Shown here: one piece after another, positions 25,161-33,893 of the stretch
Layout of the letters: each line of letters starts with the position of its first letter
Position numbering within the stretch: position 1 is the first letter of the stretch
DNA from: Oscillospiraceae bacterium
GTDB taxonomy: Bacteria; Bacillota; Clostridia; Oscillospirales; Oscillospiraceae
Assembly: GCA_902779945.1 (NCBI GenBank)
Contig: CACZDN010000002.1
Coordinates: 123,666 to 187,665 of the forward strand
Reading direction: 5' to 3'
Length of the DNA stretch: 64,000 bases
Notes under the pieces: model-generated
Databases searched by the model: none
Seen by the model: the letters and a program-made list of their open reading frames with translations, nothing else
Told to the model about the DNA's origin: nothing
Position numbers and translations under genes: made by a program

Positions 25161-25520
25161 CTATGGATTTCGATAGTCGAAAGTATCACTTCCGACATTC
25201 AGCACAATTCCGTTAATTGTCACTGTATGGCCGTCGAGCCATGTGACTTCGGCGTTCCAGCAAGGATAATTCCAATAGATGTTTTTGGTTTTGCCCGTCT
25301 GATTGTTTTTCACCGAACACAAGACAGCATAGTTTGTAGTTGCTCCGCCATTGTTCAGATAGGCAAGCAAAGTGTATTGACCGTCCGGAGAGGTAAGTTC
25401 CTGTATCTTTTCCTGCCCTTTGATTCTCTGTATATCAAAAAACAGGTTATAAACTCCGTAAGCGCAAAGGGCAAAGATTGCAAGTGCGCAAAGCAGGAAA
25501 ATGAGCAGCTTTTTTTTCAT
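25161..25520 (-). CDS. DUF5412-like membrane-anchored protein
   Basis: 119 residues. An N-terminal helix (residues 4-27) anchors a small extracytoplasmic domain: ELTSPDGQYTLLAYLNNGGATTNYAVLCSV...KNIYWNYPCWNAEVTWLDGHTVTINGIVLNV. The SPDG-YT..AY.NNGGATT.YAV pattern and NIYW-Y are what I recall of DUF5412 proteins. Function unknown. It lies between the truncated protein and another small hypothetical gene in an accessory, AT-richer block. Confidence 0.65.
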   Translation of the reverse strand: MKKKLLIFLLCALAIFALCAYGVYNLFFDIQRIKGQEKIQELTSPDGQYTLLAYLNNGGATTNYAVLCSVKNNQTGKTKNIYWNYPCWNAEVTWLDGHTVTINGIVLNVGSDTFDYRNP

Positions 25521-25535
25521 AACTGCGCCCTTATC

Positions 25536-25943
25536 CTATGCTCCGGTAACTGGCCGCCAGCGGAGAGACTTGGCGCGGACGCTTATCCCACGGTAGTCGT
25601 CGAAATATTCCGGGCCAATGTCGCCGCAGTCACACCAGCAGATGAGTCCGTCCCGAAGGAACAAGGCGGCGTCCAGGATCTCACTGGTGTAAGCCGGATC
25701 AGTCGGGTAAAGCCGCAGTTCCTGCAAGCCCGAAAACTCCAGCTCCAGCGCGGGCAGCATTTCGTCCTGCCGCTGAATCAGTACACGCAGGCAGGCTTTG
25801 TCATCCACGGGATGCATGTTCAAATCTTCGTCCACATACGCGCCGCTGACATAGGAAAGCTCCTTGAGCACGCTGTCGTGGAACCAGCTCACCCGGTTCA
25901 TAAAGGCTGCAAGCTCTTCCTCGGTTTTCAGTTCAGTCCACAT
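25536..25943 (-). CDS. Hypothetical cytoplasmic protein
   Basis: 135 residues from the ATG at 25943 (AGGGGAAG upstream). Acidic, without signal or membrane segment. The central part reads WFHDSVLKELSYVSGAYVDEDLNMHPVDDKACLRVLIQRQ, then LELEFSGLQELRLYP and LICWCDCGD. Similar proteins occur as single accessory genes in clostridia, sometimes near polymorphic-toxin loci, but no toxin is seen here and no function can be assigned. On the minus strand TATAATG lies about 20 bp upstream, next to an inverted repeat. Confidence 0.6.
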   Translation of the reverse strand: MWTELKTEEELAAFMNRVSWFHDSVLKELSYVSGAYVDEDLNMHPVDDKACLRVLIQRQDEMLPALELEFSGLQELRLYPTDPAYTSEILDAALFLRDGLICWCDCGDIGPEYFDDYRGISVRAKSLRWRPVTGA

Positions 25944-25986
25944 GTTACTTCCCCTGCATCTTTTCATTATACGTCTTACTATCATC

Positions 25987-26019
25987 GCATCTCCGTAACT
26001 AGCGGGAGTAAGGAGATGC
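25987..26019. other. Inverted repeat upstream of a hypothetical gene
   Basis: GCATCTCC (25987-25994) and GGAGATGC (26012-26019), exact 8-bp arms with a 17-bp spacer, located where the -35 region of the minus-strand hypothetical gene would be. It could be an operator or an mRNA hairpin; no further support. Confidence 0.3.
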
Positions 26020-26052
26020 ATTGATATTCATTCTTCAAATAATTCTAAATTA

Positions 26053-26071
26053 GCCGGGAAGATTTCCCGGC
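26053..26071. terminator. Short hairpin after the DUF4160/DUF2442 remnant
   Basis: GCCGGGAA (26053-26060), loop GAT, TTCCCGGC (26064-26071). TTTT follows on the plus strand, while the minus-strand tail TAATTTAG is weaker. Its place just after the remnant's stop suggests it was that gene's terminator. Confidence 0.5.
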
Positions 26072-26078
26072 TTTTGGT

Positions 26079-26279
26079 TTAATGCGTACAAATACTGTTC
26101 TCGTACAGCTCATGTGGAGCAATATCCTGTCCGTTTACCCATTCAATTCCGATACCACCCGGAAGCAGATGAACAGACTTGAAGCTCGGCGTGGATGTGA
26201 GGCAGACTGTGTCTTTCACCAGATTCCTTATACAAACGTACTATGATTCCGTAAACGCGCTTAATACCGACATAGTCAT
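26079..26279 (-). pseudogene. Decayed DUF4160/DUF2442 toxin-antitoxin-like module
   Basis: Read on the minus strand from ATG at 26279 (GGAGGAGG upstream): MTMSVL, then after a one-base frameshift KRVYGIIVRLYKES and GERHSLPHIHAE, which is the start of a DUF4160 protein (YGI.VR.Y.ESG..H.LPHIHA). It then breaks into a second frame reading LVKDTVCLTSTPSFKSV and GIGIEWVNGQDIAPHELYENS before TAA at 26081-26079, which resembles the end of DUF2442. The two families are usually adjacent, separate genes. Here a deletion seems to have joined the start of one to the end of the other. No intact product is possible. Family matches are from memory of consensus patterns. Confidence 0.6.
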
Positions 26280-26352
26280 TCCTCCTCCGATTCATATTTT
26301 ATCAGAATGATATTTACCAGTCAACAGCAAAGAAAAACAGTGTCAAAGCAGT

Positions 26353-27375
26353 TTACATAATAAGCATCGCATCGCCGAAGGAGAAGAAACGGTATTTCTC
26401 CTGTACGGCGACCTCGTAGGCGTGCAGGACCTGTTCTCTTCCGGCGAGGGCGGAGACCAGCATGATGAGCGTACTCTCGGGCAGGTGGAAATTTGTGACC
26501 AGCGCGTCGATGCACTTGAAGCGATAGCCGGGATAAATGAAGATATTGGTCCAGCGTGAGCCGGGGACGAGGGTCCCGTCCTCCTCCGCAAAGCTCTCCA
26601 GCGTCCTGCAGGAGGTGGTGCCGACCGCGATCACACGCCCGCCGCTGCGCTTCGTCTCGTTGACCACAGCGGCTGTCTCGGGTGTGACGACGCAGAATTC
26701 CGAGTGCATCGCGTGGTCCTCGATCTCTTCCTCCTTCACCGGGCGGAAGGTGCCGAGGCCGACGTGCAGCGTCACATAGCAGAGTTTCACGCCCTTATCC
26801 CGGATCTGACGCAGGAGCTCCGGTGTGAAGTGAAGGCCCGCCGTCGGCGCTGCGGCACTTCCCAGCTCCCGGGAATAGACTGTCTGATAGCGCTCGGAGT
26901 CCTGCAGCTCCTCCCGGATATAGGGCGGCAGCGGCATTTTACCGAGGCGCTCCAGAACCTCCAGAAAGATTCCCTCGAAGTGAAAGCGGACGATACGGTT
27001 GCCGCCCTCGGCTACCGCTTCGACCGTTGCGGTGAGCTCCCCGTCGCCAAAGCTGAGCTCCGTGCCTGGCTTCGTCTTCCGGCCGGGCCGGCTCAGGCAC
27101 TCCCAGCAGCCGTCTCCGAGATCACGCAGCAGCACCAGCTCGACGTTACCGCCGCTCTTTCGGCAGCCGAGAAGCCTTGCCGGCAGGACTCTCGTATCGT
27201 TCAGGACAAGGCAGTCCCCCGCGCGCAGATAGTCCGGCAGTTCATAAAAATGCCGATGCTCGATTGCGCCGGTCTGTCTGTCCAAATGCAAAAGCCTCGA
27301 GGAGTCGCGCTTTTCCAGCGGTGTCTGCGCGATCAGCTCCTCAGGCAGGTCAAAGCAAAAATCCGATTTTTTCAA
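26353..27375 (-). CDS. queA: S-adenosylmethionine:tRNA ribosyltransferase-isomerase
   Basis: 340 residues from a TTG start at 27375 with AGGGGAA 5 bases upstream. It transfers the ribosyl part of SAM to preQ1-tRNA to make epoxyqueuosine. Conserved segments: [33 protein letters not shown], the [10 protein letters not shown] motif, [20 protein letters not shown] and [16 protein letters not shown]. Usually directly before tgt; here a block with rfbAB and accessory genes lies between. Divergent from dapA. Confidence 0.96.
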   Translation of the reverse strand: MKKSDFCFDLPEELIAQTPLEKRDSSRLLHLDRQTGAIEHRHFYELPDYLRAGDCLVLNDTRVLPARLLGCRKSGGNVELVLLRDLGDGCWECLSRPGRKTKPGTELSFGDGELTATVEAVAEGGNRIVRFHFEGIFLEVLERLGKMPLPPYIREELQDSERYQTVYSRELGSAAAPTAGLHFTPELLRQIRDKGVKLCYVTLHVGLGTFRPVKEEEIEDHAMHSEFCVVTPETAAVVNETKRSGGRVIAVGTTSCRTLESFAEEDGTLVPGSRWTNIFIYPGYRFKCIDALVTNFHLPESTLIMLVSALAGREQVLHAYEVAVQEKYRFFSFGDAMLIM

Positions 27376-27416
27376 GTTGTTCCCCTATCCGCAACAAATA
27401 GTTTATAAGCGTTGTT

Positions 27417-27445
27417 ATTATAGCAGACCGACCGTGTTTTTTCAA
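27417..27445 (-). promoter_or_regulatory. Sigma-A-type promoter of queA
   Basis: Minus strand: TTGAAA (27445-27440), 17-bp spacer, TATAAT (27422-27417), 42 bp before the TTG start. Confidence 0.7.
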
Positions 27446-27516
27446 TCAATCTGTGATAAATCCGGCAGTATATTCATAGATTGTTTGCTGTAATCTTGAA
27501 TTGGGAGGCTGGTTTA

Positions 27517-28404
27517 TTGAAAACGCCGGTATTTCGGGGCTCCTGTACAGCGATCGTCACACCCTTTGACGAGCATGGCATAGACTACGAGAGGCTGCGC
27601 AGAAATCTGGATTTCCAGTATGAAAACGGAACGTCCGCCATCGTGGTCTGCGGCACGACCGGAGAGAACGCGACGCTCACATCGGACGAATACCAGGAGC
27701 TGGTGCGGGTCACGATCCGGGATAACGCCGGACGCATGAAGGTCATTGTCGGCGTCGGGAGCAACAACACACAAATCGCCTGCAAACGCGCCGAAAGCGC
27801 ACGCGCCCTCGGCGCCGACGCTATTCTGATGGTGACGCCCTACTATAACAAGAGCACGCAAAAGGGGCTTATCGAGCACTTCTCCCATGTGGCAGACCGC
27901 GTGGACATCCCGATGATCCTGTACAATGTCCCGAGCAGGACAGGGATCGGCCTCCGGGCGGAGACCTGCGCGCATCTTGCAAAGCATCCGAATATCGTCG
28001 GCATCAAGGAGGCCTCCGGCGACATTGCCCTCGCGGCAAAAATCCGAAGCCTCTGCGGCGACGAGCTTATCATCTGGAGCGGGAACGACGACTGCACGGT
28101 GCCTCTTATGTCCCTGGGCGCGCTCGGGGTGATCTCCGTCGCGAGCAATATTGTTCCGGGGGCCGTTGCAAAGCTCTGTTCCCTCTGCCTTGCCGGCGCG
28201 TTTGAGGAGGCCACAGCCCTGTATGGCAAATATGCGGCGCTGATCTCCGCCCTGTTCATCGAGACCAATCCCATCCCCGTCAAGGCCGCCATGCAGCTCA
28301 TGGGAATCGACAGCGGCATCCTGCGCCTCCCGCTTGTGGAGATCACACAGGAGAGCAGAAGCAAGCTTGCCGCCGCCATGCGGGACGCGGGGATCGCAGT
28401 TTAA
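27517..28404 (+). CDS. dapA: 4-hydroxy-tetrahydrodipicolinate synthase
   Basis: 295 residues from the TTG at 27517, chosen because GGGAGG lies about 9 bases upstream and the protein then begins MKTPVFRGSCTAIVTPF as expected. It condenses pyruvate with aspartate semialdehyde, the first committed step to lysine and diaminopimelate. TTGE at 47-50, Tyr136 (YNVPSRTG), Arg141 and Schiff-base Lys164 (GIKEASGD) are present. It stands alone; the lysine-riboswitch transporter is 6-8 kb away. It converges with the HD gene, their stops overlapping. Confidence 0.93.
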   Translation: MKTPVFRGSCTAIVTPFDEHGIDYERLRRNLDFQYENGTSAIVVCGTTGENATLTSDEYQELVRVTIRDNAGRMKVIVGVGSNNTQIACKRAESARALGADAILMVTPYYNKSTQKGLIEHFSHVADRVDIPMILYNVPSRTGIGLRAETCAHLAKHPNIVGIKEASGDIALAAKIRSLCGDELIIWSGNDDCTVPLMSLGALGVISVASNIVPGAVAKLCSLCLAGAFEEATALYGKYAALISALFIETNPIPVKAAMQLMGIDSGILRLPLVEITQESRSKLAAAMRDAGIAV

Positions 28405-28943
28405 GCACGCATCGCATCCAGGGTCATGGCGACAAGATCGGGCAGCTCCATTTCCAGCATCTCCGCGCCCATGCGGATCACGTCGCGCGAGCAGCCGGCG
28501 GCGAATTTTTTGTCCTTGAACTTTTTCATGACGGACTTCGTCTCCATGTCGGAGATCCCGGTGGGCCGCATGAGAGCGACCGCACCGATGAGCCCTGTCA
28601 GCTCGTCGGTTGCGAAGAGGATCTTCTCCATGTATTTCTCGGGCTTGACGTCCGCGCAGATCCCGTAGCCGTGGCTCACCACCGCGTGGATCACATCCTC
28701 GTCCACGTCCAGCTCATGCAGGAGCTCGTCTGCCTTGACGCAGTGCTGCTCGGGCCAGCGCTCAAAGTCGATATCGTGGAGCATCCCCACGACACGCCAG
28801 AAATCCACATTTTCAGGGTCCGCCTCTCTGGCGATCTCTCCCATGACCTTGGACACCGTTTCGGCGTGCTGAAGGTGAAACGCCTCCTTGTTGTAGCGCG
28901 TCAAAAGCTCCCGCGCCTGTTCGACGGTCGGTATATAGCTCAT
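28401..28943 (-). CDS. HD-domain (HDIG) phosphohydrolase family protein
   Basis: 180 residues from the ATG at 28943 (AGGAGG upstream). Contains the HD signature LQHAETVSKVM... MLHDIDFERWPEQHCVKADELL and later VSHGYG and ATDELTG, metal-binding positions of small HDIG proteins. These hydrolyse phosphoesters, but substrates for this subgroup are not known. The 3' end overlaps the dapA stop by 4 bases, tail to tail. Element A3 is inserted 27 bp upstream of the start and may supply or disturb its promoter. Confidence 0.82.
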   Translation of the reverse strand: MSYIPTVEQARELLTRYNKEAFHLQHAETVSKVMGEIAREADPENVDFWRVVGMLHDIDFERWPEQHCVKADELLHELDVDEDVIHAVVSHGYGICADVKPEKYMEKILFATDELTGLIGAVALMRPTGISDMETKSVMKKFKDKKFAAGCSRDVIRMGAEMLEMELPDLVAMTLDAMRA

Positions 28944-28970
28944 GTATCTGAAACCTCCTGTTTTGTTTAT

Positions 28971-29128
28971 GGCAACACCGCACAATACGCCAGCGGCATC
29001 TTCCGGAAAATCGCGCTCTGATTTCGTCACTTCTTCCTGGCATACACAAAGTATGCCTGCGAAAAACTGCCATCATCAGAACCTGTTTTTTCTCGGAATT
29101 TGCTCTTGCCGCATGATGCTGTGATGCC
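28971..29128. mobile_element. Family A MITE-like element, copy A3
   Basis: Full 158-bp copy starting GGCAACACCGCACAAT. Both sides carry TTAT (28967-28970 and 29129-29132), a perfect candidate 4-bp duplication. The right terminus has drifted (GATGCTGTGATGCC). It is inverted relative to A1 and lies between the HD protein and DUF362 genes. Confidence 0.83.
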
Positions 29129-29199
29129 TTATGGAAAAACAGCTGCCATCCGGCGGCTGTTTTTCCTGTTCAATGTGTATGAAACCGCTGTCAAGACAA

Positions 29200-30321
29200 T
29201 CAGATTCTGATAAGCTCGTACTCTCTGCTGCCAAGGCCGATCTCCTCGGCGTGGACAAGCCCTGCTTCCCACTCGGCGTCCGGGTGGTTCAGATGGAAAT
29301 ACTCGTGATTGGGATCGTCGTTCCAGAAGGATTTGATATGCCGGTCGAGACGGCTGCCCTCGACGACGGGCATCCTGTTGCAGAGATCCACACATGCCTG
29401 ATCCAGTGCGACGGGATCAAACGAGGCCAGCATCCCGACGTCGGGGATGATGGGGACGTCGTTTTCGGCATGGCAGTCGCAGAAGGGCGAGACGTCGCAG
29501 ATCAGGGAGATATGGAACGAGGGACGGTCCTTGACTACGGCGTAGGCATACTCGGAGATCTTGCAGGAGAGGATGGCAGTGGAGTTTGCGACGCTGGGCT
29601 CGATCGCGTTCTTGGGACAGATGGCGAGACACCTGCCGCAGCCGACGCACTTTGCGTGGTCAATGCTGGCCTTCCCGTTTACAACGCTGGGACCGCTGTG
29701 TGCGCAGATGCGGACGCAGGAGCCGCAGCCGACGCAGAGCTCCTGTTCTACAACGGGCTTGCCCTCCCAGTGCTGCTCCATCTTTCCGGCGCGGGAGCCG
29801 CTGCCCATGCCGAGGTTCTTGAGCGCACCGCCGAAGCCTGCCTCCTCGTGGCCCTTGAAATGGCTGAGGGAAATCACGATATCGGCGTCCATGATGGCCT
29901 GGCCGATCTTTGCCTCCTTGACAAGGGGCAGGTTGATGGGGACCAGGGCCTCGTCGCTGCCCTTGAGGCCGTCCGCAATAATGACATGGCAGCCGGTCTG
30001 CAGCGGGGAAAAGCCGTTGAGGTAAGCGGTATCCATGTGGTCCAGCGCGTTCTTGCGGCTTCCGACGTAGAGCGTGTTGCAGTCGGTCAAAAAGGCGTTG
30101 CCGCCGAGGGCGCGGACGTAGTCGACGACGACCCTGGCGTACTGCGGGCGCAAATAGGCGAGGTTGCCGAGCTCGCCGAAGTGGATCTTGATCGCGGCAA
30201 AGCGGTCTGTGAAGTCGATCTGCTCGAAGCCTGCGCGCTTCATCAGCCTGTGCAGCTTCTGCGGGAGGGGTTCGTTGGGGGTGGCGTGAAAGTCGGTGAA
30301 GAATACGGGTGATTTGTTCAT
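29200..30321 (-). CDS. DUF362 domain protein with 2[4Fe-4S] ferredoxin module
   Basis: 373 residues from the ATG at 30321. The N- and C-terminal parts form the DUF362 domain (KIHFGELGNLAYLRPQYARVVVDYV, SHFKGHEEAGFGGALKNLGMG). A ferredoxin module is inserted near residues 190-250 with two cysteine clusters, CVGCGSCVRIC and CVGCGRCLAICP. Such proteins are common in anaerobes and probably pass electrons to an unknown partner. The segment CDCHAENDVPIIPDVGMLAS adds further Cys residues that could bind metal. Monocistronic, with its own promoter at 30392-30420. Confidence 0.88.
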   Translation of the reverse strand: MNKSPVFFTDFHATPNEPLPQKLHRLMKRAGFEQIDFTDRFAAIKIHFGELGNLAYLRPQYARVVVDYVRALGGNAFLTDCNTLYVGSRKNALDHMDTAYLNGFSPLQTGCHVIIADGLKGSDEALVPINLPLVKEAKIGQAIMDADIVISLSHFKGHEEAGFGGALKNLGMGSGSRAGKMEQHWEGKPVVEQELCVGCGSCVRICAHSGPSVVNGKASIDHAKCVGCGRCLAICPKNAIEPSVANSTAILSCKISEYAYAVVKDRPSFHISLICDVSPFCDCHAENDVPIIPDVGMLASFDPVALDQACVDLCNRMPVVEGSRLDRHIKSFWNDDPNHEYFHLNHPDAEWEAGLVHAEEIGLGSREYELIRI

Positions 30322-30391
30322 GAATATCACTTCCTCATATGTGTGTCAGGACGGTCTGGCCGTCTCGCTTGGGATGTTTACCAACAGCATC

Positions 30392-30420
30392 ATTATACAT
30401 AAAACAGGCTGAAACATCAA
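30392..30420 (-). promoter_or_regulatory. Sigma-A-type promoter of the DUF362 gene
   Basis: Minus strand: TTGATG (30420-30415), 17-bp spacer, TATAAT (30397-30392). Confidence 0.65.
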
Positions 30421-30479
30421 GTGCGGGTTTGCGCCGCAGCGGAGAAAGCCATGTTGTCGTTCCGGAATCGCATAAGCTC

Positions 30480-30508
30480 TTGACGCGCCGGGGAAATAGC
30501 GATAAAAT
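30480..30508 (+). promoter_or_regulatory. Promoter of the xpaC-telA operon
   Basis: TTGACG (30480-30485), 17-bp spacer, TAAAAT (30503-30508), about 65 bp before the first start codon. Confidence 0.65.
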
Positions 30509-30571
30509 AATATAGAAAAATTATCAGGTCTTCAGCTCTCTCACGAAGGCGTATCGCTTGGGGTGATCTCT

Positions 30572-31279
30572 TTGGAAGGAAAGAACAAATTCAAACGCTG
30601 GCTCACGCTCGGGAGCGTCGGCGTATTTGTCGGCGTCTGGGTTCTGGCGGCGGAGCTGCATCTTGACACGCTGATGAACGTTCTGGTGGCTCTGGCCGCC
30701 GCAGGAGGCGCTGCGGGCGTGACCGCCTGGATCTACAACAGACGCGCGAGCCGCAAGGCACGCAAGGCGGAGAAGGAAAAGCAGGACCGGGAGAAGCAGA
30801 AGCCCGCGGAAGCGAAAGCCGCCCCCATCAAGAGCTACGGCCCGGAGATTGACCCCATCATCGCCGAGGGCAACCGGGCGCTGAGCGAGATGGGCAGGCT
30901 CTACCTCTCCATCAAGGACCCGGAGGTGCGCAGGAAGATCAACGAGATCATGCGCATCACGGACAAGATTACGCAGGACGCCATCGCCGACCCGACCGAT
31001 ATTCCGCAGATCAAGAAGTTCATGAACTATTATCTCCCCACAACCATTAAGCTTCTCAACGCCTACGACCGCATGAGCTCGCAGGGCATCGAGGGGGAGA
31101 ATTTGGACAAGAGTATGAAGAGCATCAACGACATGCTCGACGCCGCGATCGTGGCCTATAAAAAGCGTCTTGATTCCCTGTTTGAAAACCAGGCCCTGGA
31201 CATCGAGACGGATATTGAAGTCATGAACACCATGCTTGCCCGAGAGGGACTCTCCGGCGGCAAAGATTTTGATATTTGA
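30572..31279 (+). CDS. XpaC-like (5-bromo-4-chloroindolyl phosphate hydrolysis) protein
   Basis: 235 residues from the TTG at 30572, preferred because GGGGTGAT lies directly upstream. Two hydrophobic segments near the N-terminus (about 10-50) are followed by a lysine-rich linker and a helical cytoplasmic domain (PEIDPIIAEGNRALSEMGRLYLSIKDPEVRRKINEIMRITDKI...FMNYYLPTTIKLLNAYDRM) that defines the XpaC family. The name comes from an indirect phenotype; the true function is unknown. It precedes telA by 17 bp, the conserved pairing in Firmicutes. Confidence 0.85.
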   Translation: MEGKNKFKRWLTLGSVGVFVGVWVLAAELHLDTLMNVLVALAAAGGAAGVTAWIYNRRASRKARKAEKEKQDREKQKPAEAKAAPIKSYGPEIDPIIAEGNRALSEMGRLYLSIKDPEVRRKINEIMRITDKITQDAIADPTDIPQIKKFMNYYLPTTIKLLNAYDRMSSQGIEGENLDKSMKSINDMLDAAIVAYKKRLDSLFENQALDIETDIEVMNTMLAREGLSGGKDFDI

Positions 31280-31296
31280 GAAAGGAAACAGACAGC

Positions 31297-32493
31297 ATGA
31301 ACGAAGAAAGCCGTATTCCCTCCCTGACGCTGGATTCCGCGCCCGCCGAGACGCCCGCCGAGGCGCCTGCCGAGACGGCCGCCGCAGTCGAACAGGCGCC
31401 CGTGCCTGCCGAAGAGACCGCCGCGGAGAAAGAGGAAGCAGCAGAAACCATAAAGGAAGTCGACCTCAGCAGCCTCTCCCCCGCCGAACAGGCCGCGGTC
31501 CGCACTTTCTCCGAGAAGATCGACGTCATGAACACCGAGCAGATCATGCACTACGGCAGCAACGCCCAGAAGAACATCTCCGATTTCTCCGGCGCAGCGC
31601 TGAGCTCCGTACGCACCAAGGACCTCGGCGAAGTCGGCGGGATGCTCGGCGATCTTGTGGTGGAGCTGCAGGGTCTCAACTTTGACGGCGAGCAGAAAAA
31701 GGGCTTCATGGGTCTCTTCAAAAAATCCACGCAGAGCATTGCGGAGCTGAAGGCCTCCTACGACAAGGCGGAGCTCAACGTCGACAAGATCGTGGAGTCC
31801 CTTGAAAAGCACGAGATCACGCTGATGAAGGACGTCAGCATGATGGACAAGATGTACGACAAAAACCAGGAGTATCTGAAAGAGCTGACCATGTACATCC
31901 TCGCCGGCAAGCTGCGGATCGAGCAGCTTCGCAATGAGGAGCTTCCGAAATACAAGGCCAGAGCCATGGAGACCGGCCTGCCCGAGGATGCCCAGGCCGC
32001 AAACGACTTCTCCAACATGATCGGCCGTTTTGAGAAGAAAATCCACGATCTGGAGCTCACCCGCACGATCTCCGTCCAGATGGCCCCGCAGATCCGCATG
32101 ATCCAGAATAACGACAGCCTCATGGCAGAAAAGATCCGCTCCTCCATCATGAACACCATCCCCCTCTGGAAGAGCCAGATGGTCCTTGCTCTCTCCCAGT
32201 ACCACTCCGATCAGGCCATGAAGGCCCAGCGTGAGGTGACCGACGTGACAAACAATCTCCTTATGAAAAACGCCGAGGCCCTCCACCAGGGCAGCGTCAA
32301 CATCGCCAAGGAGGCCGAACGCGGCATCGTCGATATTGAGACGCTCAAGAAGACCAATCTCGAACTCATCCAGACCCTGGACGAGGTGCGCCAGATTCAG
32401 GATGAGGGCCGCGCCAAGCGTATGCAGGCCGAGGCAGAGCTTGCCCAGATTGAGGGGGAGCTCAAGCAGAAGCTCCTGTCCATGCGGGGCTGA
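31297..32493 (+). CDS. TelA/KlaA-type toxic anion resistance protein
   Basis: 398 residues from the ATG at 31297, with AAAGGA 10 bases upstream. A low-complexity Ala/Pro/Glu-rich N-terminus (about 12-55) leads into the TelA domain: EKIDVMNTEQIMHYGSNAQKNISDFSGAAL, FFKKS-like GLFKKSTQSIAELKASYDKAE, and a long helical region ending in a coiled coil. Family members are linked to tellurite resistance and to envelope stress. Co-transcribed with the XpaC-like gene, which suggests they work together at the membrane; mechanism unknown. Confidence 0.88.
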   Translation: MNEESRIPSLTLDSAPAETPAEAPAETAAAVEQAPVPAEETAAEKEEAAETIKEVDLSSLSPAEQAAVRTFSEKIDVMNTEQIMHYGSNAQKNISDFSGAALSSVRTKDLGEVGGMLGDLVVELQGLNFDGEQKKGFMGLFKKSTQSIAELKASYDKAELNVDKIVESLEKHEITLMKDVSMMDKMYDKNQEYLKELTMYILAGKLRIEQLRNEELPKYKARAMETGLPEDAQAANDFSNMIGRFEKKIHDLELTRTISVQMAPQIRMIQNNDSLMAEKIRSSIMNTIPLWKSQMVLALSQYHSDQAMKAQREVTDVTNNLLMKNAEALHQGSVNIAKEAERGIVDIETLKKTNLELIQTLDEVRQIQDEGRAKRMQAEAELAQIEGELKQKLLSMRG

Positions 32494-32517
32494 GCGCCCG
32501 GAAAAGAGGATATTCCA

Positions 32518-32988
32518 TTGTCTATTGAAAAGGGCCGCGCGTATTTCAGGGCGCTCGGCATTGAGGACCGCGTGCTGGAGTTTGACGTCTCCTCCGCCAC
32601 GGTGGAGCTTGCGGCGAAGGCCGTCGGCGTGGAGGGCGCGCGCATCGCCAAGACGCTCTCCTTCAAGACGGCGGAGGGCTGTATGCTTATCCTCGCCGCC
32701 GGAGACGCACGGATCGACAACCAGAAGTTCAAGGCGCAGTTTCACACGAAGGCCAAAATGCTCACGGCGGACGAGGTGTTGACGCTGGTCGGCCACCCGG
32801 TCGGCGGCGTATGCCCCTTCGGCTGCAACGAGGGGATCCCCGTCTATCTGGACGAGAGCCTCAAGCGCTTCGAGACGGTCTTCCCCGCCGTCGGCAGCGC
32901 CAACAGCGCCATCGAGCTGAACCTGGACGAGCTGTACCGTTACGCCAACGCCATTGCGTGGATCGACGTGTGCAGGCTGCCGGAGTAA
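32518..32988 (+). CDS. YbaK/ProX-type aminoacyl-tRNA deacylase
   Basis: 156 residues from a TTG start (AGAGGAT upstream). A single YbaK/aaRS-associated domain: ELAAKAVGVEGARIAKTLSFK (catalytic-Lys region), AGDARIDNQKFKAQF and the GGVCPFG loop. Such proteins clear mischarged tRNAs such as Cys- or Ala-tRNA-Pro. Which misacylated tRNA this one takes is not evident. It follows telA by 24 bp and may be read from the same transcript. Confidence 0.85.
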   Translation: MSIEKGRAYFRALGIEDRVLEFDVSSATVELAAKAVGVEGARIAKTLSFKTAEGCMLILAAGDARIDNQKFKAQFHTKAKMLTADEVLTLVGHPVGGVCPFGCNEGIPVYLDESLKRFETVFPAVGSANSAIELNLDELYRYANAIAWIDVCRLPE

Positions 32989-33003
32989 GAAAAACATCAA
33001 GCA

Positions 33004-33096
33004 TGTTATCCTGAGCAAAGAGAAGGATCTTTCCCGCCATGATTGCAGAATATGCAGCGGGAAAGATCCTTCGTCGCTTTGTCCCTCAGGACGACA
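33004..33096. repeat. Family B palindromic repeat, copy B4
   Basis: TGTTATCCTGAGC, GAAGGATCTTTCCCGC, GCGGGAAAGATCCTTCG and CCCTCAGGACGACA make a long nested hairpin. It sits between the convergent YbaK and ABC ATPase genes, where it could terminate both. Confidence 0.82.
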
Positions 33097-33155
33097 AGCC
33101 TGCTTCTCCGGAAATCTGACAGAAATGCCTGTCGGCTCTCTTCCAGAGACCCGTA

Positions 33156-33893
33156 TTACCCACGAAAGCGCGCGAGGAAGTCGATGGTCTCCGGCTTTTT
33201 CGGATGGCTGAACAACTCGTCCGGGGTCCCCTGCTCGCAGATGACGCCCTGACTCATGTAGACGACGCGGTGGCTCACATCGCGGGCAAAGGCCATCTCA
33301 TGCGTCACGACCAGCATGGTGATGCCGGTCTCGGCCAGCCTGCGCATGACCTGCAGTACCTCGCCCACCATCTCGGGGTCGAGGGCGGAGGTCGGCTCGT
33401 CAAACAGCAGCACCTCCGGGCCCATGGCGAGGGCGCGGGCAATAGCCACGCGCTGCTTCTGGCCGCCGGAGATCTGGCGTGGTCGCGCGTTGATATAGGG
33501 CGCCATGCCGACCCTTTCGAGAAATTCCATGGCGTGGGCCTCGGATTCAGCCCTGCCGCGCTTGAGCACGCGCTGCTGACCGACGATGCAGTTTTCCAGC
33601 ACCGTCATGTTGTTGAAGAGATTGAAGGACTGGAACACCATGCCGACATGCGAGCGGTACTGCGCAGGTTTCGAGCCGTGGGCGAGGATATTGCGCCCGT
33701 GGTAAAGGATTTCGCCCGAGCTCGGCATTTCAAGCAGGTTGATGCAGCGCAGGAGCGTCGACTTGCCGGAGCCGGACGCGCCGATGATGCTGATCACGTC
33801 GCCCTTGTCCACGGTAAAGTCGATGTCGCGCAGGACCAGGTTGCTGCCGAAGGATTTGGAGAGGTGGTTTACCTGCAAAATGGTCTCGCTCAT
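33156..33893 (-). CDS. Amino-acid ABC transporter ATP-binding protein (probable lysine uptake)
   Basis: 245 residues from the ATG at 33893 (GGGAGG upstream). Walker [10 protein letters not shown] at 38-46, Q-loop VFQSFNLF, signature [15 protein letters not shown], Walker [15 protein letters not shown] and H-loop THEM place it in the polar amino-acid (GlnQ/HisP) group. It is the last gene of the binding protein-permease-ATPase order; its start overlaps the permease stop by 4 bases. Lysine specificity is inferred from the riboswitch ahead of the operon. Confidence 0.93.
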   Translation of the reverse strand: MSETILQVNHLSKSFGSNLVLRDIDFTVDKGDVISIIGASGSGKSTLLRCINLLEMPSSGEILYHGRNILAHGSKPAQYRSHVGMVFQSFNLFNNMTVLENCIVGQQRVLKRGRAESEAHAMEFLERVGMAPYINARPRQISGGQKQRVAIARALAMGPEVLLFDEPTSALDPEMVGEVLQVMRRLAETGITMLVVTHEMAFARDVSHRVVYMSQGVICEQGTPDELFSHPKKPETIDFLARFRG

